Source: Choristoneura fumiferana (Eukaryota; Arthropoda; Insecta; Lepidoptera; Tortricidae). From it: 64,000 bases of DNA. The position numbers and the translations under genes were made by a program. Location: the NCBI RefSeq assembly GCF_025370935.1, contig NC_133499.1, forward strand, positions 5,710,864 through 5,774,863, read 5' to 3'. The number at the start of each line of letters is the position of its first letter. The stretch's first letter is position 1. The notes beneath the pieces were generated by a model. It saw only the letters and a list, made by a program, of their open reading frames with translations. It ran no database searches and had not been told where the DNA came from. Shown here in pieces: positions 11,701-19,654 of this stretch.

Positions 11701-14700
11701 TGCCGGTTGGCGACCGGAGAGAGGACCCGAAAGCCGTCTTTGGGGGGGTTTGGGCATCCCCGCAGTCACCAGACCGGGCTTCTTGTGTTGTGGATCACTT
11801 TCGTGTGCTGCTGGGTTAGCAGCACTGTGTCTGTTCAACTACCGTCTTTTCTAACCTATTCACTTTTGTCTTTCTCATCTCCTTCTTCTTTTCTTCCGGT
11901 GAAATTACTGCAATGGCACGTGAGGTATCCCATCTTAGGCCTCTAGGTTGGCAACGCGTCTGCAAGACCAGGATACCCAGACGCAGATAAAATGTACCTT
12001 AGACACGGCGTACTCGCACTACCCACACTACCCAGGGTACAGCCTGGAGCATACTTTTAAGCCACGTGCTGGGGTCTGCTTGTACGTTCGTGATGACATC
12101 TTTACTCAGCGTCTCCACAACCTTGAGGATCCTAGCTTTTCCATTCTTTAGCTACTGATGGACATTGGTGTTGAACAAACGGTTTACGCTCTAATTTATA
12201 TATCGGTCGCACAGCGGTGACTTGAAAACGACCAGGGTCTTTGATCACCTCAGTGTTACAGCACGGCGTGTGGTTCAACAACGGTATCCGCGTGCGTAGT
12301 TGGTTTCCTTGGGGGACTTTAATGCTCACCGCGAGGACTGGTTGTTCCCGTATCAAGTCTGAGTCACGGACCATGCAGGAAGAGAAGCGCGCAAGTTTGC
12401 GCTTTCGCTAGATCTCACCCAGCTGGTTAAGCAGCCGACTCTCATACCGGATGTTGCCTTGCACACGCCTAATTGCTTGGACCTTCTGCTGACGACTGAT
12501 CCAGACAGGTACAATGTGTCGGTGTCTTCCCCTCTGGGTACTTCTGACCATTGTCTGGTGAAATTTGTGTCGCAGTACTCTCTTCCCGATTGCTCAATCG
12601 GTGCTCTGCAAGTATGGCGATACAAGTAAGCAGATTGGGATGAGATGCGTCATTTCTTTGCTTCCTATCCATGGCAGAAAACTTGCTTTCCCAGTGACGA
12701 TTCGTCGAGCTGCGCAGAAGCTGTTACCGATGTGTTGCATCAGAGTATAGTACTGGTGGCAAATCTCGCCCATGGTTTAACGCTGAGTGCGCTCAAGCTG
12801 AAGCAATTAAGCACTCTACTTGCTTACTTACTATAGGCTGAAGCTCGATGTCGCAAAGCTCCGGACAGGACGTACACGTTAAGAAACAGCTCTTCAACAA
12901 AGCTGCCATGTCCTGCAAAAAGGTCATACGGAAAGCGCGATTCCTCCATGTTGGTTATATCGGTGCCAAATTTGCTTTCTACCCCTCTGAGAGTAAAGAA
13001 AAAGAAAAGAAATAAAGAAAATACATTCCATAAGCTTTTTCGTCCTTAGCCAAATCGGTGGAGTCCAATTTCTGTCGTCCGTGACTGCCACCACTGCTGA
13101 AGTCGGATAAGTCGCTAGCTCACACTGCAGCGGAAAGGGCAAACCTGTTTGTCTCTCTGTTTGCGGAAAATTCGCGTCTTGATGATGGTAGTGCAGCGCC
13201 TCCCTCCATTCCTCACTGTGATACGTTTAAGCAGGAGGTCGAAATACACCAAATAGAGGTTTTAAGAACGCTGCGTTCTCTGGACGTGAATAAAACTAGT
13301 AATAAACTATACCTGGAATTGTTTTAAAGACCTGTGCTCCGGAACTGTCTCCGGTTTTGACACGTCTGTTCAGACTCTCCCTCAAGATGAGGTAGGTCCC
13401 GGTATCGTGGAAGATTGCTAATGTGCAGCCAGTACCTACCCAAAAAGGGCAGTCGTGCCGACCCGTCGAACTATTGGCCTATCTCAATCACCTCCATACT
13501 ATGTAAGGTAATGGAGCGTGTATTGAATGCTAAGTTCCTGGTTGGTATATCTAGAAGGTAAGATCTCCTCAATGACCGCCAATACGGGTTCCGCCGAAAT
13601 CGGTCCACTGGGGACCTTCTGGTATATGCTACTCACATTTGGGGTGAACCTGTTGAGAAGCATGGCGAAGCTCTTGCTGTGTCTCTCTTCCAAGGCATCC
13701 GATAGTGTCTGGCACAAAGGCCTTCTTAGCAGGATTCCTCCTGTCCTATGCTCATGGATCTCTGATTTCCTGCGGAACCGATCTATTGGAGTCGTTATTG
13801 ACGGATGCTCATCTGATCTCATGGCAATCAATGCCGGGGTGCCTCAGGGATCGGTCCTATCTGCAACTCTATCATTGCTGCACATTCACGATTTGCTCAT
13901 ACCCGATGTCTTTGGGTACGCAGATGACGCACAATTGCAGAGAGGTACCTTTCTAACGGCCCAGGCCAGCGATGATAAGATCGGGCACTCAGGGAGGTTA
14001 TGGTACAGCGGACGAATTCGACCTCGGAGGCCATGTCCGATTGGGGCTCGGCCAACTCGGTCCAGTTCAGTGCTGCCAAGACACTGGCGTGTCTGTTTAC
14101 CGCTAAGCGGAGACCGTTCACTTTGGCTCCTACAGTCCATAGGAGGGTATCCTTACCAACTAAAGACCACCTTGAGGTTCTTGGGTTAGACCTTCAACCT
14201 AGTCTCAACTTCGATGCGGCTATTGAGTCCAGAGCGAAAACGGCTGCTAAAAAACTTACTGTCCTATATAAGGTGAAACGGTATTTCACACCTGAGCAGC
14301 TTTTTACTCTTTACAAAACGCAGGTAAGGTCCTGTATGAAATACTTCTGTCGCCTTTGGGACGGTTCCGCCAAGTATCAGTTAGCCTCATTGGATTCGGT
14401 GGAGCACCGGGCCCGAAGACTCTTCGGTGACAGTCCGCTGATCAGGAACAGGCTACGTAGCCTCAAGAACCATCGTACAGTTGCTTGTCTGTCTGTTTTT
14501 TTTTAATATAGTACTTAAGTTGCATGTTATCTCATGTTTTATTTCAAATGAGATCACAGCAGATTTGTTTTTATATAGTAAAGCCTAGACGTTTAAATAG
14601 CTAGATGTCAATTCATCATATTTTCTATATCATACCCTATTTTCGATACATAGAAGTCTCACAATAAGGTTATCTTTTTATCATGTTCCTTCGTACCTAA

Positions 14701-17700
14701 CTCTAATAACAGTCAATAGAGTTAGTGCACATAATCATAATAATTATTCGTTTACAAACATACCTTTCGTAATCACAATCAATTATTACAAGTTTTGTTG
14801 CCAACACGCTCTATTATTGCGTTGATATAAAAGACGCGCATAGTACCTTACCTATCCTTGGTAAAGTGATTGTAACTTAAATTCCTAAGATTAAAGTCCA
14901 GATTACTTTGGCATGATATCTACAATTCGTATGAAAATATCGTGGCTACTTTTACTAACTGGCCAATATAATTGATTTTTCGTAAAAGAAAAATACCTAA
15001 ACACTTCTTTTTTGACAATAAAATGACAGATTATTGACTTACTGGACCAAACATAATCCTTTAATATTATGTTTTTTTACTAATTTAAATATTTTCTTTC
15101 TTTTGCTATGTTGTAATGACGCTAATACACCACAGATTCTGTTAACTGTTTTGTACTAAATACTCAAACGACTTAAATATATTCTTATCAGTTTAACCAA
15201 AATACTAAACGCATCCAAAACTTCAGAATAGACTGGAACAATTTACTAAAGCGACAAAGAATCATATTTCTTGATATGCACAGAGTACTAAAACGCCAAA
15301 TGTATTTAAAGGTGAAGAATTACAAATGACTTAACAATATAAACGTGTAGAATCTAAAACAGGTAAAAGCACTAAAGAGAAAATACTCAATTTAAGCGTC
15401 GGATTAGTAAGAAGTGTCCCAAATTTCACTGATTTTTCAGGGACTAAAGCGCCAAAAAAGTCCTCTGATCGTCCCGAAACCCCGATAGATCGATGCAGAA
15501 AAATTCGCTGATTCCGGTGGTATATATAACTCAATTTGGCCCAAAGTGTCGCTTTAGTATCTTTACCTCCGAAGCGACGATATAATGAATATCTTGATTG
15601 TAAAATATCATTGATTTCTGTGCTATGCTTTTCGTATAATATGAGGACAACGAAACCCAAAATTCAACCGCCCAAATCTTGAAAAGCCTACAGCTATCTC
15701 GATATAAATTACGGACGTCGTTGCGGAAGGCATGGGGGGGCGGGGGGACGGCTGCGAGCGCTTATGTCACGAGCGATAAAGACAGCAATATCCCAAACGA
15801 ATAACTAACGCGGCCGCGCGGCCGGCAGGGAAACTTCTCATAACTTTTGAGAAGTTGAAACTGACATTATAGACATTGTCATTGTAATGAAAACAATGAA
15901 TAGTTAACAATTTTTAATTAAATCAGTTCAGTGTTTTTTTTTAATTAATTGTTATTTTATAGTTTTCTATAAAAAAATAAGATCATAACTTTTCCATATT
16001 TCACGTCTATAAAAGTAGTAAATATTTGGCGGCCCCCTGCTTACCTTAAAAAACACATAAAATTATATAAAACGGGCGTCCTCTTCCAAAGGTAGCGTAG
16101 CGCGGGACATTGTACCATCAAAATTCAAAATACAAACTGAAATATAGATGCACAGAAAAACCAGAAAAATAAGACCATCACTGGGAATCGAACCCAGGTC
16201 CTCGGTATCTTAATTTGATTGCTTAGTAACGATATCTCTTGTCCGGGTGAGCGGTTAGTTCCAATGGAGTGCCGAAAAAGTTTCTCGATGAGGGCTACGG
16301 CATAGATGTCGCTAGCGTCACTGCTTAAGTGGCTAAATAAGAAACAAACAAGCTGAGATATGAGGTGCATAGGGGAAATTCGTGTCGGTACCGTTGACCA
16401 TCAGTGGTGTAGCGGTATAGCACGCGGTACGGAATACCGAGAACCTGGGTTCGATTCCCAGTGATGGTCTTATTTTTCTGGTTTTTCTGTGCATCTATAT
16501 TTCAGTTTGTATTTTCAATTTAGGTTTTACGGGATGACTGTAAAAGTAAAAATTTGGAATTGAAATAAAAAATACAAAAAGATTCCAAAAAACCAATCTT
16601 AATTGTACCATCAGCCAAATATGTGGTCTACCACCCTAAAGTTGATAATCGTTTGCATGTCATAAAACAATAATGCCAATATATACATGTCTGTCGACTT
16701 GAAAGTTCTACTTTAGCGACATATTCATTTGATAGGAACTTGTTTAAAAATTGTTAGACCACTTTTTTGGCTGATGGTACCCAAGACGCTCAGTTTTTAG
16801 GCAAAGAAAAAGCCTGCTCTTTGGTCGCCAGAGACGCCGATAGTTCGTTTTTTTGTGTCGGACGACCAAGGCCCAAAGGTTTCGACCGCAAGTGCCGTAA
16901 AAAGTAGTAGTCCTTGAGAAAAGCATATTTGCGGCACTTGACGGTTTGGGCATCGTCTGCAGCTGTCCCTGGCTTAGGCGCAGAGCGTTGGACGTGGGAC
17001 GGGGCCAACGTATCCCCGCCTGTACATAACATCAGAGTATTTTAAACTGAGACCCCCTTAACGGCTGAAAAACAGCGTTGCGGCTTGCCGTAACATTATG
17101 CTGAGTGGGGCCCACTTTGTACTATTCGATGTTATTTTTTTATTCTTTCCATCTGATGTATTTTTATGTGTATCGAATATATGTAAATAAATGTTTCTCT
17201 CCCTCTCTCTCTCTCTCTCTTAAGAGGTATCCGCGATCCCGGGGGGTCGTGGTCGTGACCCACAGATTGAAAAACACTTGACTTAGGTTATCACAGCATA
17301 TTTATGTTAGGATCTAACTTAACCATATTATATGTTTCAGGTTGAATCCATTTGAGATTTACAACAAGGAGTTGACAGTTATAGGCGTCAAGATCAACCC
17401 ATTTACCTTCCCCAAGGCCATCAGGTGGCTCAAGGCCATGGGTGAGAGGTAAGATTATAATCATTATCATAAAATAGGGTTGCCATACGTCCCGGTTTGA
17501 AGCATGGTGTCCCGGTTTTAAAATCATAGTTATTTAGTAGGGGGCTGGACTTGGTAAACAATAATATACATACCTACAATAAACACGACTAACTAGCTAG
17601 GCTACAACGTAGCGGATAACGTGCATTTTCCGCTTTGTAGCGAAAAGTGTCTACGAACAGAGAACCCGACCGGCGGCGGGTTGCTGGCATAAATGACTGT

Positions 17701-18629
17701 GTTAAAAGTTGTTTTGTGTTTAGGCTAGGACTATAAACCTTTAAAGTTACCTATTGTTGTAATAAAAGTTCCTTTTTTAGGGTTCCGGAGCCAAAATGGC
17801 AAAAACGGAACCCTTATAGTTTCGTCAAGTCCATCTGTCTGTCCGTATGTCACAGGCATTTTACTCGAAAACTACTTTTTAACTTGCATCAACGTGTTTC
17901 TCTTTTGAAAAGATAATAAGGTTTCTCCAAAACTTTTTTGATTAAGTGAAGATTTCCGGAAATAATCGCTTCCAAAGTAGCAAAAATTGTGCCCCCCCCC
18001 CTCTATCTCGTAAACCGTTTGACCAAAAAATATGGAAAAAATATGGAAAGGTAACACTTAATAAATACTTTCAACGAAAATTGGTTTCAACATGATCGGA
18101 TATACCGTTTTTGAGTTATTGCCGAAAAACTGCGCTTCTCAACAAAAGGACGTAAGTGCCGTGAAGATACGCTCTTTTTCTGATAATATTTTTTAAGACT
18201 GTAGTAAGTGTTTTAATTGTGTTATAACGGCCATAATATTACTTGATTTTTTCGTAATGGCTACGGAATCCTATCTTGGGCGTGTCCGACACGCTCTTGT
18301 CCGGTTTTTTCTACCTTTACTACTTTTTCTTTAAATGTCCCGGTCTGCGTCCCCACACTTATGGCAACCCTATCATAACATGATAACCTTACTGAGGTTA
18401 AAATACCACAAACAGGAGAATTGGTTAGGTTATGACGATTTGCTCCAGCAGTGGGAGGTATAACAAACCGGAGAGGACAAAAATATTGTTAACTTGTAGT
18501 TTTAATTACAGGTATTTGAACTACGAAAACCTTGGAATCAAGACCTACAAGCTATCAGAATACCAACAGGCTCTCAACGACTTGAAGAATGGCGTCATTT
18601 CGAAAGCCTTGTTCAAGCTTGTCAAGTAG
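2613..18629 (+). CDS. Medium-chain zinc alcohol/polyol dehydrogenase, 3' part (seven exons)
   Basis: Joined exons: 2613-2779, 4933-5034, 8992-9087, 9253-9330, 9895-9988, 17341-17448, 18512-18629. They total 763 nt and encode about 253 residues in one frame. The protein shows the structural-zinc lobe C-x2-C-x2-C-x7-C (ACHICDYCRSGNYHYC), a CEP motif before the cofactor domain, the Rossmann fingerprint VGAGIIG split across exons 2 and 3, and an acidic Glu after the second strand (TVSE), which in this family favours NAD over NADP. Family members are about 345-360 aa, so roughly 95 N-terminal residues are missing, including the catalytic zinc ligands Cys and His-Glu. They must lie upstream of the window. 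The closest functional classes are sorbitol, arabinitol/altritol and threonine dehydrogenases; the substrate cannot be settled here. No frameshift or internal stop is seen. Introns 2 and 5 (4.0 and 7.4 kb) are filled by transposons. Confidence 0.9.
2862..3047. mobile_element. MITE with AAGCCGCGTATCCA ends
   Basis: The left end near 2862 and the right end near 3047 are inverted copies (AAGCCGCGTATCCACTAGAG against a matching right end). The interior is GC-rich (GCCTCGGGCCGAG type) and palindromic, so the 186 bp can fold into one hairpin. It lies in a dehydrogenase intron. Confidence 0.7.
3048..3429. other. Intron sequence, nothing recognised
   Basis: AT-rich intron sequence of the dehydrogenase gene with A-runs. 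No repeat family or coding signal is recognised. Confidence 0.35.
3430..3568 (+). repeat. Repeat family F fragment (GGGTTCCGTAGCC family)
   Basis: Contains GACTATCAATGCTAGAAAGC and GCCGACAAAATGGTAT. The same stretch lies within the fuller copies at 5044-5653 and 63437-64000. Confidence 0.6.
3660..3964 (-). mobile_element. 5'-truncated RTE-type LINE insertion with 14-bp target duplication
   Basis: On the minus strand it encodes a reverse-transcriptase tail containing KWDWAGHVRRMEPNRWANIA, RRRGRPRRRWRDDLDAF and EWRTWGKAFALQW, typical of RTE-like C-termini. A (TATAA)n-type tail (about 3660-3682) marks its 3' end. The direct repeat TCTTTAAACATATT flanks it at 3646-3659 and 3965-3978. The insertion is therefore complete as a retrotransposition event but keeps only the last 90 or so codons. 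Confidence 0.82.
3979..4430. other. Intron sequence, nothing recognised
   Basis: AT-rich intron sequence of the dehydrogenase gene. No repeat or coding signal is recognised. Confidence 0.35.
4434..4513. repeat. Imperfect hairpin around CGAGCCGAAGGCGAG
   Basis: Arms GCATTAAAGTACGAGTGTG and CACACGAGTGTTTTAATGC flank a second inner pair (TTTTATGAAACGAG / CGAGTTTCATAA). The whole 80 bp can fold as one hairpin. Probably the core of a small inverted-repeat element. Confidence 0.55.
4520..4910. repeat. AT-rich repeat cluster with direct and inverted TCTACATGCATRTCATAAG copies
   Basis: A motif near TCTACATGCATATCATAAGT occurs near 4543 and again near 4695, and in inverted form near 4870-4905. A short tandem of AACATTAAGATGCAC lies near 4770-4815. 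The layout suggests a decayed inverted-repeat element just upstream of the exon at 4933. Confidence 0.45.
4933..5034 (+). CDS. Dehydrogenase exon: CEP motif to start of Rossmann fold
   Basis: The acceptor is TTTTCCCAG and the donor GTGAGT. The exon encodes GGLCEPYSCVAHGFDRASP and then GEKILIVGAGII, the first strand and most of the glycine-rich NAD loop. The frame continues cleanly from the preceding exon. The donor lies only about 10 bp before a GGGTTCCGTAGCC-family repeat. Confidence 0.9.
5044..5653 (+). repeat. Repeat family F, near full-length copy
   Basis: Begins GGGTTCCGTAGCCAAAATAG and ends with TAATGGCTACGGAACCCTAT, then GGGCGTGTCCGATACGCTCC. The GGTTCCGTAGCC / GGCTACGGAACC pair is inverted, so the 0.6-kb unit has short terminal inverted repeats. 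Fuller copies lie at 20395-20945 (minus) and 63437-64000 (plus), with variants at 17778-18308 and 56318-56610. Confidence 0.7.
5660..6440 (+). mobile_element. Repeat fragment split by a 353-bp MITE (5850-6202)
   Basis: The outer sequence (about 5660-5849 and 6203-6250) reads across the insertion as one repeat (CTGACGGAAGTTGATTCCAC then ACTGTACGTGACAGGAAGTG). The insertion has perfect 15-bp inverted ends, AATACGGTATTTGAC at 5850-5864 and GTCAAATACCGTATT at 6188-6202, and contains GTGACGTCACACGCCAGAAC. No clear target duplication is visible. The stretch up to 6440 has an open frame but no recognised domain. Confidence 0.6.
6439..7222 (+). mobile_element. Penelope-like element remnant with inverted terminal repeats
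   Basis: Two near-identical arms of about 136 bp, at 6439-6574 and (inverted) 7084-7222, flank a 510-bp middle coding for a GIY-YIG endonuclease domain. The arms contain TTTCGGGCTATTTCGTAGCC and its complement, a hammerhead-like stem. Penelope-like elements often carry terminal repeats in direct or inverted order and insert 5'-truncated. Here the whole reverse transcriptase is missing. A related terminal fragment lies near 21355-21395 (CTCGGTTTAAGACGTGAGC). Confidence 0.75.
6579..6983 (+). pseudogene. GIY-YIG endonuclease domain of a Penelope-like element (C-terminal fragment)
   Basis: An open stretch of about 130 codons, ending at TAG 6981-6983. It reads GVYMIPCSCGKSYIGETGRN, the GIY-YIG core with the CxC insert typical of Penelope-like elements, then RVSEHIRSMRKQDDRGSAVA, EH, and an FPRKVRKAIEI segment holding the conserved Glu of the EAI-type motif. 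This domain makes the nick used for target-primed reverse transcription. The frame is intact but the upstream reverse transcriptase is absent and the arm at 6439-6574 replaces it, so the copy is not autonomous. It sits in an intron of the dehydrogenase gene in the same orientation. The first ATG is probably not a real start. Confidence 0.8.
7299..7412. mobile_element. Short inverted-repeat element with CTACGAA ends
   Basis: CTACGAAGTGAAAAATTC on the left and GAATTTCGTAG on the right are inverted, with ACCGTC/GACGGT motifs inside. A related copy lies at about 11085-11197 and an end fragment near 30690. Exact limits are uncertain. Confidence 0.45.
7413..8194. other. Intron sequence with scattered GGACTAAA motifs
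   Basis: AT-rich intron sequence. The word GGGACTAAA or its complement recurs (about 7573, 8080) and reappears at 10330-10800 and 15220-15480, hinting at one decayed repeat family. No gene is seen. Confidence 0.3.
8195..8313 (-). other. Short coding-like segment, antisense in intron (doubtful)
   Basis: The minus strand reads QEIAQSSLKYQEKLTSHVNK then LAQTLSETGGLQQQRFQQ and TAA, polar and helix-like. An AATAAA overlaps the stop. It could be the end of an unannotated antisense exon or a processed fragment of a helical protein, or chance. No family is recognised. Confidence 0.2.
8716..8938 (-). repeat. tRNA-like SINE family A, minus strand
   Basis: In minus orientation the tRNA-like head at the right includes GGCTAGAGACCCTGACTAC (A-box side) and a B-box-like GGTTCGATCC. 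The left side holds the family tail ending in TTATTTATTTATT. Related copies lie at 38711-38985, 38997-39262, 47113-47345 and, without heads, 32816-33510. Confidence 0.75.
8992..9087 (+). CDS. Dehydrogenase exon: cofactor-binding strands
   Basis: The acceptor is CTTTCTTCCAG and the donor GTAAGT. It encodes GNLWVTALHLQGHREVTVSE and MNKARLDIVKKL. The Glu at the end of the second strand suggests NAD(H) use. It completes the split Gly codon of the dinucleotide loop. Confidence 0.9.
9253..9330 (+). CDS. Dehydrogenase exon: middle of NAD domain
   Basis: Acceptor TTTCAG, donor GTAAGT, 78 nt. It encodes NTGYRLISPDVLAKENKL and then YDVIVDCTG, the typical 'DVVIDC(S/T)G' strand of this family. Confidence 0.9.
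9355..9450 (+). repeat. Repeat family E fragment
   Basis: Contains CCCCTACGCAAAAAGAGAGG and GCACCGTAGCTCTTAAACGG, the start of the repeat whose fuller copies lie at 19655, 22858, 45127 and 56655. Confidence 0.55.
9632..9825 (-). repeat. tRNA-like SINE family B with inverted head
   Basis: The head reads in minus orientation: complement of GGACCTGGGTTCGATTCCCA (B-box) and of GTGTAGGGGTTATAGCACGC. The tail after it (GAAATAAAAAATACAAAAAG) is in plus orientation, as in the copies at 16396-16600 and 48270-48482. So the family seems to combine inverted and direct heads with one tail. Confidence 0.65.
9895..9988 (+). CDS. Dehydrogenase exon: GGKYVLFG strand
   Basis: Acceptor TTTCTCAG, donor GTAAGT, 94 nt. 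It encodes VGKVMELNFNYLNPGGKY and then VLFGCCPPSHQA, matching the 'GG(R/K)(L/Y)V(I/L)FG' segment of the family. The following intron is 7.35 kb and holds a decayed LINE. Confidence 0.9.
9989..10430. other. Intron sequence, nothing recognised
   Basis: Start of the 7.35-kb intron. An open minus frame at 10036-10326 has no recognisable domain. No repeat family was identified. Confidence 0.3.
10431..10860. repeat. Repeat with TACTAAAGCGACA motif, left member of an inverted pair
   Basis: GTCGCTTCGGAGGTAAAGAT followed by ACTAAAGCGACATTTGGCC near 10528-10568 is found inverted near 15545-15585. The pair brackets the decayed LINE. The 'actaaa' word recurs in both segments. Confidence 0.45.
10861..11230. 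repeat. Mostly unassigned, with a short CGAAGTTCG/ACCGTCC inverted-repeat element
   Basis: AT-rich sequence, then at about 11085-11197 a short element resembling 7299-7412 (ACCGTCCCTCTCGCTCTCG with flanking CGAAG motifs). Confidence 0.35.
11270..14506 (+). pseudogene. Decayed Jockey-type non-LTR retrotransposon
   Basis: About 3.2 kb of frame-broken LINE. The 11950-12640 part decodes in pieces as an APE-type endonuclease: GVCLYVRDDIF near 12079, GDFNAHRED near 12312-12336, LDLLLTTDPDRYNVSVSSP near 12478, and GTSDHCLVKF near 12538. The 13500-13960 part is a reverse transcriptase: AINAGVPQGSVLSATL (about 13825-13872) and the catalytic YADD (about 13917). The 14000-14506 part is the region after the RT, holding KDHLEVLGLDLQPSLNFDAA and a VEHRARRLFGDSPLIRNR segment. 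Frames shift repeatedly and stops interrupt, so it is inactive. Order and motifs fit the Jockey superfamily; the exact clade is inferred. A piece of repeat family D occurs at 11895-11975. Confidence 0.8.
14507..15215. other. AT-rich intron sequence, nothing recognised
   Basis: Follows the LINE. T-rich at its start (TTTTTTTTAATATAG near 14496), which may include the LINE tail. No gene is seen. Confidence 0.3.
15220..15660. repeat. Repeat with ACTAAAGCG motifs, right member of an inverted pair
   Basis: Carries ACTAAAGCGACAAAG, ACTAAAACGCC, ACTAAAGCGCCAAAAAAG and, at 15545-15585, the complement of the 10528-10568 motif. See 10431-10860. Confidence 0.45.
15661..16125. other. Intron sequence with a GC-rich patch
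   Basis: A G-run and GC-rich patch (about 15733-15760, 15810-15830 with CGCGGCCGCGCGGCCG) and an AT-rich remainder. Nothing recognised. Confidence 0.3.
16126..16600. repeat. tRNA-like SINE family B: inverted head (16126-16206) and direct head plus tail (16396-16600)
   Basis: The direct copy carries GTGTAGCGGTATAGCACGCG and CCTGGGTTCGATTCCCAGTG, then the family tail with GAAATAAAAAATACAAAAAG. The inverted copy repeats CTGGGAATCGAACCCAGG. The heads resemble tRNA promoter boxes but no full cloverleaf with anticodon arm is convincing. The same arrangement recurs at 48182-48482. Confidence 0.7.
16601..17260. repeat. Non-LTR debris: antisense coding-like fragment and a LINE 3' end with (CT)n tail
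   Basis: Minus-strand 16740-17040 reads KCRKYAFLKDYYFLRHLRSK, which resembles the conserved tail region of some non-LTR polyproteins but is frame-broken. Plus-strand 17041-17220 (GAAAAACAGCGTTGCGGCTT through AATAAATG and a CT microsatellite) recurs inverted at 30035-30195 with a GA run, marking a LINE 3' end that carries a simple-repeat tail. Confidence 0.5.
17341..17448 (+). CDS. Dehydrogenase exon: ELTVIGVKINPFTFPKA segment
   Basis: Acceptor TATGTTTCAG, donor GTAAGA, 108 nt. It encodes LNPFEIYNKELTVIGVKI followed by NPFTFPKAIRWLKAMGER. The phase (one base completing a codon) fits the previous exon exactly. Confidence 0.9.
17475..18372. mobile_element. hAT-like element with 8-bp target duplication, carrying a nested family F copy
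   Basis: The ends TAGGGTTGCCATACG (17475) and TTATGGCAACCCTA (ending 18372) are inverted. The flanks are TCATAAAA (17467-17474) and TCATAACA (18373-18380), a duplication with one mismatch. The 898-bp interior holds a family F variant at 17778-18308 (TAGGGTTCCGGAGCC to the GGGCGTGTCCGACACGCTCT end). No transposase is seen. It lies in the last intron of the dehydrogenase. Confidence 0.75.
18512..18629 (+). CDS. Dehydrogenase terminal exon
   Basis: The acceptor is TTTTAATTACAG. It encodes YLNYENLGIKTYKLSEYQQA, then LNDLKNGVISKALFKLVK and TAG at 18627-18629. The ending 'KA(V/L)FK' is the usual end of this family. A dispersed repeat begins about 10 bp after the stop, so any 3' UTR must run into repeat sequence. 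Confidence 0.92.
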
Positions 18630-18639
18630 TTGTACCTAT

Positions 18640-18910
18640 ATTATAGTACATTGTGTCTTGAGGGCGGTAAATAAGGAATTACGAACGAGAGTCTATCAGA
18701 AGCCCGAAGTCGAAGACTGAGGGCTTTAATGAGTCGATGTTCGTAATTCTAGTACCGCCCGTGCGACATACAATGTTTTTCATCACATTTGCGAGTAAAA
18801 TTTTATATTTCTAAAAGAAAAAATATAATTCTTCCAAATATTGGCGATACTTTAGGCTGCGCTCTTGGCAGCGCCGCCCTCTACCTCCCGCAGCACGCGC
18901 CGCAGCGTGC
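18640..18910 (+). repeat. 270-bp dispersed repeat abutting the dehydrogenase stop codon
   Basis: From TAGTACATTGTGTCTTGAGG to GGCAGCGCCGCCCTCTACC. An inverted copy lies at 57286-57562. Internal short inverted pairs (GAATTACGAAC / GTTCGTAATTC) suggest a foldable element. It probably supplies the start of the dehydrogenase 3' UTR. Confidence 0.65.
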
Positions 18911-19094
18911 GTGTGCGTGTGGTCCTTCAGCAGTATCAGTATGGACTCATTTACCGAAAAATTGTTAGTACTTCTCTCATATACATTGAAGATATATACA
19001 AAGAAGAAGTCACGTATATTTTTCTAAAAAAAAACATTTTTTGGCTCTCTTTAGAAGTGGCATTTTGTCCTTTATAAACTCCATGAGTATCGAA

Positions 19095-19245
19095 TATAGA
19101 ATACTGGCTGCATATTGGAAACAAAGGTTAACTGGAAGAGATCCATTAAAGGGATAAGTTCGCCTTTGTACATGTCTTTCTCTTGTTAATTGTAGTTATC
19201 ATATGTTTTATGTACAATAAAGAGTTACAACAACAACAACAACAA
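19095..19245 (+). repeat. LINE 3' end with (CAA)n tail
   Basis: AACTGGAAGAGATCCATTAAAG, GTACAATAAAGAG, then (CAA)n. An antisense relative lies at 23815-23905 (GTACAAAGGCGAGCTTATCC). Confidence 0.55.
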
Positions 19246-19432
19246 TATGTGGACCGACCGCAACTAATATTTGTTAATATATTACTTTTGCTTGGATAGT
19301 TCTGAAAATCTGGTGGAAAGACAACGTTACGAAAAATTGTTATTGTTAATAAAAAATGATAAACAAAATTCTTGTTTTTTTTTTTTAACTTTAAACCCAG
19401 TTAAAGACTGTACATGATAAAATTTGACAGAT

Positions 19433-19515
19433 GGGTTGCAGATGTTTATGGGCGGTGGTGATCGCTTACCATCAGGAGACCCACTTGCTCGTTTGCCATC
19501 CAGACGAATAAAAAA
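19433..19515 (-). repeat. Repeat family D fragment, minus strand
   Basis: GCAGATGTTTATGGGCGGTG and CTTGCTCGTTTGCCATCCAG are complementary to the start of the copy at 2290. Confidence 0.65.
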
Positions 19516-19654
19516 AAACCTTCTCCGCTCTGTAGGGCGCGTTGTATTGTTAACAAGGTGTGGGTGTTCGTGCGAGTTTGACAATGAGATACGGTAACTG
19601 GTCAACGGTGAACTATTTGGCATTGGTCTAAAAAATAACAATGTTTATTTTTCA

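Noticed and set aside
19200..19245. Telomeric or satellite tract
   Set aside because: The (CAA)n run follows AATAAAG and is a LINE tail. No TTAGG array was seen in the window.
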